DNA of 64,000 nt from Leguminivora glycinivorella (taxonomy: Eukaryota > Arthropoda > Insecta > Lepidoptera > Tortricidae). Every line of letters starts with the position of its first letter. The stretch's first letter is position 1. The notes below the pieces were generated by a model. That model made no database searches, had not been told where the DNA came from, and saw only the letters and a program-made list of their open reading frames with translations. Below are positions 57,533 to 64,000 of this stretch, in pieces. A program made the position numbers and the translations under genes. The stretch is from assembly GCF_023078275.1 (NCBI RefSeq), contig NC_062971.1, positions 5,456,001 to 5,520,000 on the forward strand. Reading direction: 5' to 3'.

Positions 57533-58836
57533 CGAGGGTCATGCCAAAAGAAGTTAGATACTCCATGGTCATTTGATTGATACTGGCCAGTTATACACCA
57601 ATGTAAAGGTAGGTTATCTGCTTATAAATTTAAAAACGGAACACTTGGAAATTCTTAGGATTCCTTTTTTAATTATTTTTTTTCTAAATAATTTTGGCGG
57701 GAATTTTCCGCAACAATGGAGCTTACTCGACGTTATATTCGTGTTATGATATATTATGACTTTAAAAAAGGTTTAACACCTCAAGAGTGTTTTGAACTTT
57801 TAGTCTCGACTTTTGGAGAGTCTGCGTGTTCACGTGCAACTGTTTTCAATTGGTTTGCTGAATTTAAAAGAGGACGGGAGAGCTTTGAAGATGAGGCGAA
57901 GACCGGACGGCCGCCAACCGCAGTCACTGAAGAAAATGTAAAGACTGTGGAAAAAAATATTCGTGCGAACCGACGAATTACATATGTAGAGCTCGAGCGT
58001 GAACTGGGCATTGGATCAGCAGCATTGCAAACTATAATTCATAGTAAACTGTCTCTTCATAAGCGTTGTTCAAGATGGGTGCCGCACAAGCTCACCGATT
58101 TACAGAAAGACCGTCGCGTGGATTGGTGCAAATTTATGATAGATAAATTCGACGCAGGCGAGAACAAAAACGTATATGATATACTTACAGGTGACGAAAC
58201 ATGGCTATATAACTACGATCCCGAAACAAAGCGACAGTCCACAGTATGGTGTTTTGAAGATGAGCCGACGCCAACAAAATGTCGCCGAACCCGAAGCACA
58301 CAAAAACAAATGGTTGCCTCATTTTTCTGCAAGACGGGACATATTGCTACAATAGTGCTAGAAGATCAAAAGACAGTTAATTCAGAATGGTATGTGACAG
58401 TTTGTGCCCCAAGAGTACTGTCAGCTTGGTGTGACAAGCGGCCGAAGTCAGGAACCCGGCACCTGCTCTGGCACCACGACAACGCTGCCCCGCACACTTC
58501 CGCTAGAACACTTGACTATTTCAGCTCAAAAAACGTGACTATTCTGCCCCACCCCCATATTCCCCTGACCTAGCCCCCTGTGATTTTTATCTTTTTCCTA
58601 AAATTAAAGAAAAATTAAAAGGAAGGCGATTTGAGAACAAAGAAGATGCGTTGGCTGCGTATAATTACGAAATTTCTGAGGTGTCTAAAGAAGAGTGGTC
58701 ATCGGTATTTTCTAAGTGGTTTAGACGAATGAAAACGTGTATACGTGTTCACGGTGAATACTTCGAAAAAATAGATAGCTGTAATAAAGAATGTATGTAA
58801 ATTTTGAGTATCTAATTTCTTTTGGCATGACCCTCG
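57533..58836 (+). mobile_element. Full-length mariner element
   Basis: 1304 bp with ~30-bp inverted ends that match over CGAGGGTCATGCCAAAAGAA and on to GATACTC, close to perfect. TA is duplicated on both sides (57531-57532, 58837-58838). The length and single transposase gene are standard for mariner. The near-intact gene and termini suggest a fairly recent insertion. Confidence 0.9.
57716..58800 (+). pseudogene. Mariner transposase (D,D34D), one-base frameshift
   Basis: The first frame runs 285 codons from ATG 57716. It has two helix-turn-helix segments (about 20-46, TPQECFELLVSTF...VFNWFAEFK, and 85-116), the linker motif WVPHKL (121), catalytic D160 in LTGDETW and D255 in HHDNAAPH. It is lost at a C run near 58552. 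One added base restores HPPYSPDLAPCDFYLFPK, with 34 residues between the second and third aspartates, and continues to TAA at 58800, about 360 codons in all. Mariner transposase cuts and pastes the element at TA. As sequenced it lacks the third catalytic residue and would be inactive. Confidence 0.88.
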
Positions 58837-59081
58837 TAATTTACAGATTGCAGGCTACCTCGTGTATTATTTTGAAAATTTTACGATTAGTAGTTTCGAA
58901 GATAAGGGACCCGGAAATGGTAATTTTTTGCCTACTTCCTTAAATTATTTAAAAAAATGTTTTTGAAATACTTATAAAAAGCTCTTTCATTTGATATGTA
59001 ACACAATATAGTTCAAAAACTTTGATTTTTAATTTTGACTTTTACCTCCCAAAAGTGGCCCCTATAATTAAATTTCCTTAA

Positions 59082-59796
59082 GGCTGCTTTAAAAAAAAAT
59101 GTCAAAATAATGTAAAATTGATAGTTTTAGTCGGTGAAATACTACACTTTCCGTTATCTAATAGATATTTAATTCAAATTTCAATTAGAGCATCTTATTA
59201 TCTTGATACTTATCAGATTGGATTTTAGAAAAGTAACTCATTAAATTAATTATGAATTTTTCTCTGATGCACGTTTAGGAAAACCCGCGTATAGTGCTGG
59301 ATTAGTCGATCTTATTTGTAAAATTTGGACAATTTGGAATACTGAAACTGGTAAATTTATAATACGTATATCCTGTACTATAAACTTCTCATACTACATT
59401 TTTATTATAAGGTTTTTAAAAAGAGTAGACAAGGCTAAGACGAATTCAATTTTTTTCAGAAATTACCTAAAATGATGTGACAATTTCTTTGAAAATCTAC
59501 ATCACATTGGAGTTATTTTCGTACAAAATTAATCTACAACGTTTACTAAAATTGCTCTTATGCCTTAGTGATTATAAATTTCTATTATATATTTTTGGCA
59601 ATTTTTTGAAAACGAGCCTTCTCTGTCACAATTATTGCCACTTCTGGACATTTTCTCATATTTTGTTAGACCAAGTAGAAAAAGTCCTATAATATGTTAT
59701 ATATTTGTAAACTACTCGGAAAGCTCTTTAATATGATACCACACACGGTATGATTAAGCGCTCGGTTGCGATTTCACTATTTTTCACATGAAAGCC
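59082..59796 (+). mobile_element. Non-autonomous TTAA element, copy 2
   Basis: About 715 bp co-linear with 245-963: starts GGCTGCTTTA, shares TTGATAGTTTTAGTCGGTGA and TACACTTTCCGTTATC, ends GAAAGCCCTC. TTAA precedes it (59078-59081) and TCAA follows it, one base from a perfect duplication. It is inserted in a different host repeat from copy 1, so the two are independent events. Confidence 0.7.
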
Positions 59797-60339
59797 CTCT
59801 CAATTTAAATTACATGTCCGTCTTTGGGTCACAGGTTAACATGTGTGCCAAATTCCAAGTTAATCGGTTCAGTAGTTTTGGACAAAATTGGCTGTGACAG
59901 ACGTACGACTGATCCTATAAGGGTTCCGTTTTTTCTTTTTGAGGTACGGAACCCTAAAAATAGGAAATTATGAAGTTTTTATAAAATAAAACATATTCAT
60001 ATGTATACCTATTTAAAACATATTTATCCATGGAATGTGTGTCAATAAGAGACCTTGCTATGATATAACAATGGAGGGCACCTGTCCATTTTCCTTTGTT
60101 TACTTGTCAGTGCGCATGAATAGGAAATGCAATTGTCTCTAGATAATTTAAATGAGGTGTTATGAGAATACCGTATTTCCTGAAAAAGTCTGCTTATAAT
60201 ATAACCAAAGATATAACCAGTGCTCGGACAAGTCATCGCAGAAACAGATATGGACATGGGACAAGACTATTATAGAGTCGCGACGTAAGATTATTATTAT
60301 GTATAGCTGATATTATCGTAATTTATAATTTAACATAAA

Positions 60340-60460
60340 TTGTCTTCGGTTACCGCGATAGCTACTCAGCGTTGACCACGAATGCTGTAAAGTGTTCGAA
60401 ACGTCGGGATGAATTGTAAATTCATTATACGCGATATAATCCGTTTCCATAGTTTTATTT
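60340..60460 (+). repeat. Retroelement terminal fragment, copy 2
   Basis: Matches 2070-2155 inverted, and retains the ~48-bp segment missing there (GTTGACCACGAATGCTGTAA, GTTCGAAACGTCGGGATG). The GAAAC-containing core is reminiscent of the hammerhead-like ends of Penelope elements. Confidence 0.45.
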
Positions 60461-62668
60461 TATAATTTAACATTTGACCTTTTTAGTCGCATATCTGTCA
60501 CGGATTTGTCAAATTGGCATGCTTAAAGTACCTAGTTTTGTGGTGACAAATTAAATTAATACAATTATTTGCTTAATTATGGTTATTTCAATTTATGAAT
60601 ATTATTTCAAATTAATAAATTATATCAAAAATATAATTAAATAATATTGTACATAATGCCACTCTATTGATCTTGTTATATTGCAGTCTTGCGATTGTTT
60701 TGTATTAAGATATAAAATGAAGTCTGAGAAATAACGTACCTATGAAACATCTACCTTTGTTTGATGCTAGCTTATCGCGACACTTATTATATTTAACAGT
60801 TTTAATTCATATCAGTTAATACGAGTAAAGGACCAAATTGTCATAACTGTGGTCCTAAGTTTTTAATCCTGTGTCGAAATGTGGAAGTAAATGCACTGTG
60901 ACTACACATTTTGCTTTGACAATAATTTGTATGGTAATTTACTCACTAGAACAGAACCGAACAATTACGGAAAGAAATCGGATGACGGAGCTCGAATACC
61001 TACAAAATGTTCTACGGCTATCACGGATCGAAATCGGACGGAGTGCGAAACCGCTCTTACAGTCGGGCCTTGGTACTTAAAAAAATATCCTTCATTTAAG
61101 GGACTTAATAATATGTATATCTACCTATTGTGCCTGAGCTGTAAATTCACATTTTTGACACATTTTTTTTGAAGTATGTTGCGTTGTGGCTAAGACGTGT
61201 CGTTTGCCAAATCTAGCGATTATTCACGAATTGGTTGAATCGATTAGGCCCTATGTACATGGACGCGCTTAAACAAATATACGATTTCTATCAACTTACT
61301 GAAATGTCATTTAAATCGAAATGTTTAAAAATAAAAATAATGTTTAAAGTAAGCGATATATTGTTTTTAAGTCCTTGATTACAGGGTTTTATTTAAAATT
61401 TCATTAGGTCGCGCCAGTTTACGTTTTGTGGAAGCTGTCATGTGTCAAAAATTAGGACTTACAGCTCCGGGACAATAGTTTAATAATAATGTATTAGGAT
61501 CTTTATCAGTCCATATGACTAAACGCTATCGTTTATTGATACCAATTAAATATTGCAATTATCTTATCGTATCAATGGACCTCTTTGTCGTTTGTTATTA
61601 AAATTTATCGACCATTTCGACGGAATGTACCAAGAATCCAATTAGTACATTTGCATACTTTTATCGAGCTATAAAAATTGTTTACTTCGCAATAAAAAAC
61701 TGTATGCAATTTTCCATAGTTGGGATTTTATCTCCTTCTGATTTATTTCTGATAGGAACGTATTAACGGAGAATTTTTATTTAAAATTGTAATTGAGATA
61801 ACTCTGCTATTTTACCTACTGCAGTAAATCAGTTAATCACGTCGCTCCAGTGCATGAACGTGACAGCTATAGGCGTCTATAGCGATGACACACTCGCACA
61901 CCGGAGCGGCGAACGAACACGCATGCAAAGTAAAGACCGCCATAAGAGGTGTGCATATCATTCTGTAAACCTTATTTGCACTTAGCCTGCTGACTATTAA
62001 CAATAAATAATTTAATTTTGGTATGGTAAATGAACTAGCGAATGTATTATGAAACTGTGTCTTTTGCTAGTTTGCTACTTTAGAGTAGACATTAGGTACT
62101 TGCGAAAGTACTAGTCGAATATTTACGAAACACCAAAAAAACGTCAATGATCTTGCTCAATTAAAGCCTTAGTCTGATTCGATATTTCAGCACAGAATAT
62201 ATAATAGTACAAGTACAGAAGGCTCACTGCTTTGATGATCACAAAATGTCGCCTTTCACAATTCTTACCTACATTAACAAACGGACCGCACGCGAGCGAC
62301 ATTGAAATCCATTGCGTCGCGCGAAGGTAGTCACCACTGAATGTGCCGCCGGTATGTTATGTACTTGTAGCTCGGCAAAATAATCGCGGAGAGAGTACTG
62401 AAACAGATGAATTGTAGGCAAACATGTGGATATTTTTGTCTAGGACCAATGTCCGATTATAGATCCACTACGCGAGCTTAATAAATACAACTTATATTCG
62501 TAGTATGGAAACGCCATCAGTTTGGTTATGGATCCTGAATTCCTGATCACAGAATTTTAGTCACAACAGGTACCACCCTATCCCCCTTGCGTTATCCTGG
62601 GGTCTTCTTTGAAAACTAATCCTAAGATTTATACACATATGATAAAATAAATGTATTGTTTGTTACAG
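60461..62668. other. Rest of FHIP intron 2
   Basis: A partial copy of repeat X lies at 60828-60920 (GACCAAATTGTCATAACTG) and a LINE fragment at 62583-62635 (CCTTGCGTTATCCTGGGG). No gene is recognised; overlapping short frames at 60871-61172 have no domain. Confidence 0.4.
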
Positions 62669-62738
62669 GTACAAAAACGCTGTGCGTTCAGAGGAACTGA
62701 AATTGTTTGGGAGTCTCATTATTCATTACAGCTCACAG
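62669..62738 (+). CDS. FHIP: FHIP exon 3
   Basis: Acceptor TTGTTACAG| and donor CTCACAG|GTACAG bound 70 bp. With the two bases carried from exon 2 it reads M-YKNAVRSEELKLFGSLIIHY then SSQ, in frame and leaving in phase 0. RSEELKLFGSLI is the conserved FHIP motif that follows the CLEHLLSENLL helix, so it belongs to the same gene although 26.7 kb downstream. Later exons are outside the window. Confidence 0.8.
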
Positions 62739-64000
62739 GTACAGTATATCGTCATTATGTATAACTATAACTGACAGTAACACTGAAATGTTTACGAGTA
62801 GGTAATTCATTTAGGGAAGCTCATAGTGGTTATGGAAAGTCAGGGAAAGTCAGGGAAATGATTTGCAGGTCAGGGAAAAACTTGGCACCAAGAAAAAAAA
62901 TCAAAAAGTATTGAAAAAATAATATGATTTCTTGGGTTGGCCACATCCATGACAGCAAAGATGGATTCCCGGTAGTGATTTTAAGGCCACTGTAACAGTC
63001 AAAAGGTGACCTACCTACTCTAGCCTATAGTCTACCATAAGCACCCATATATTTAACAACCCAAAACCCATTAAGCTCAATAACTACCCCTGAATTTAAT
63101 CCCAATTTATTTTGTTTGTTTTTGTTCTGCATTTAAAACGTTTGGCCATAAGAAAAATAATAAAATGTGATCGTTTAGTAAAGGTAGGATGCCTAAGCTG
63201 TACGAAGTAACCACAAATCCTTTTCTCAAGTGTAGAAAGTTTCAACACACTAGATATTCCCCTAACATTTAGAAATTCTACCTCCTAGGTAATAATAGTT
63301 TCCGCTATTCTGATATTCCCTATAGATGAGTACCGATACATAATTTATTTTATAGAGCAATTACAACCAACATGTTCATTCAATTCTCATAGTCAAATAT
63401 ACACTTTGTGAAGTAGAAAGAAATAAAATACAATAATTAAGGTGAAAAATTCAATTTATTTGTCAAATTTTTAGGAATTTTATTTTTAAAGGTGTTTTAT
63501 CCCCAACGCGTCTTAGTATGAATTACAATACATAGTCGGTAATACATACTAAGCTCTGACCATCAACGTAGAGCTATTTGCCAGTTCAATTCTTCTTTGA
63601 ATCGAATATAAAATTGGAACTCTATTTCTATTGTTTCTATTTTAAATTATCAGTGAGAATCAGCGAAAATGAGAATACAACTTCACTATTAATACTATTC
63701 AAAGATAATTAAAGAAAAACTCTCAGCAATTCAAGAATTCCAAGAACCCCTTGTTTTATTTTGTATTTAGGGCTTTATTTAGGCAAATACCCCCTGGTTT
63801 GCGCATGAGGTAAGGTCGCCTATTCTGTCATCTAAAATGCCAGGCCTTGGATCCTTTCTTAGAATCATCTTTTCTGGAATGTGAACCTATCAACCGGTTC
63901 TCTCAAAAATTTTGAACTTTATAAACCATAGAACCCCAGACTCTCCTCCAACATATTGACAAATGAAGACTACAATTACTATATTTAAACAAGACAATTC
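62739..64000. other. FHIP intron 3, no feature recognised
   Basis: I looked for the next conserved FHIP segment and did not find it. The sequence is AT-rich without a clear repeat. Confidence 0.4.

Larger units (their letters stand above)
57240..59960 (+). repeat. Common moth repeat carrying two nested insertions
   Basis: The left end AAAACCGGCCAAGTGCGAG and the right end TACGGAACCCTAAAAA are the two termini of a repeat I recognise as very widespread in Lepidoptera. A mariner (57533-58836) and a TTAA element (59082-59796) together account for about 2.0 of its 2.7 kb, leaving roughly 0.7 kb of host repeat. Confidence 0.6.

Noticed and set aside
61830..62400. A gene 5' end near several CG dinucleotides
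   Set aside because: No start codon with a usable frame and no splice sites that connect to FHIP or another gene.

Overview
The window is animal nuclear DNA, almost certainly from a moth or butterfly. It is AT-rich, genes are split by GT-AG introns and far apart, and most of the sequence is interspersed repeats of kinds I recognise from Lepidoptera: LINE tails, TA-, TTAA- and TTA-flanked MITEs, a mariner and a Penelope-like element. There is nothing bacterial or viral in it: no operons, CRISPR arrays or ribosome binding sites.

Layout. 1-20 kb is repeat-dominated intergenic DNA with many small inverted-repeat elements, two tRNA-like sequences inside palindromes, and one candidate protein-coding exon (15935-16069, minus strand). 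20.16-22.12 kb is a 5'-truncated Penelope-like retroelement with 193-bp inverted ends. 23.06-24.37 kb encodes a secreted chitin-binding cuticle protein (CPAP1 type) whose reading frame needs two single-base corrections. 29.1-30.86 kb is an LRRC71-like gene on the minus strand. From 34.5 kb to beyond the right end lies the FHIP gene (FTS and Hook-interacting protein) on the plus strand: exon 1 at 34513-34653, exon 2 at 35831-36015, exon 3 at 62669-62738. LRRC71 and FHIP diverge from a shared 3.7-kb interval.

Exon 1 of FHIP is followed by four more partial copies of itself, each ending in its own splice donor. The 26.7-kb second intron of FHIP holds a 15.3-kb element (40109-55440). It is bounded by two near-identical 3.05-kb direct repeats that start TGTAAC and end GTTACA, is flanked by a 4-bp duplication (CTAC), and sits inside an older MITE. 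It looks like a young LTR retrotransposon insertion, yet its 9.2-kb interior has no gag-pol. Instead it contains what looks like a six-exon spliced, polyadenylated transcription unit with only short reading frames. Further along the same intron, a mariner (57533-58836, transposase broken by one base) and a TTAA-flanked non-autonomous element are both nested in one older repeat.

FHIP acts in early-endosome transport with Hook and dynein, LRRC71 is a leucine-rich-repeat protein, and the CPAP is structural. They show no functional link beyond the head-to-head placement of LRRC71 and FHIP. All calls are from reading the sequence; no database search was possible.
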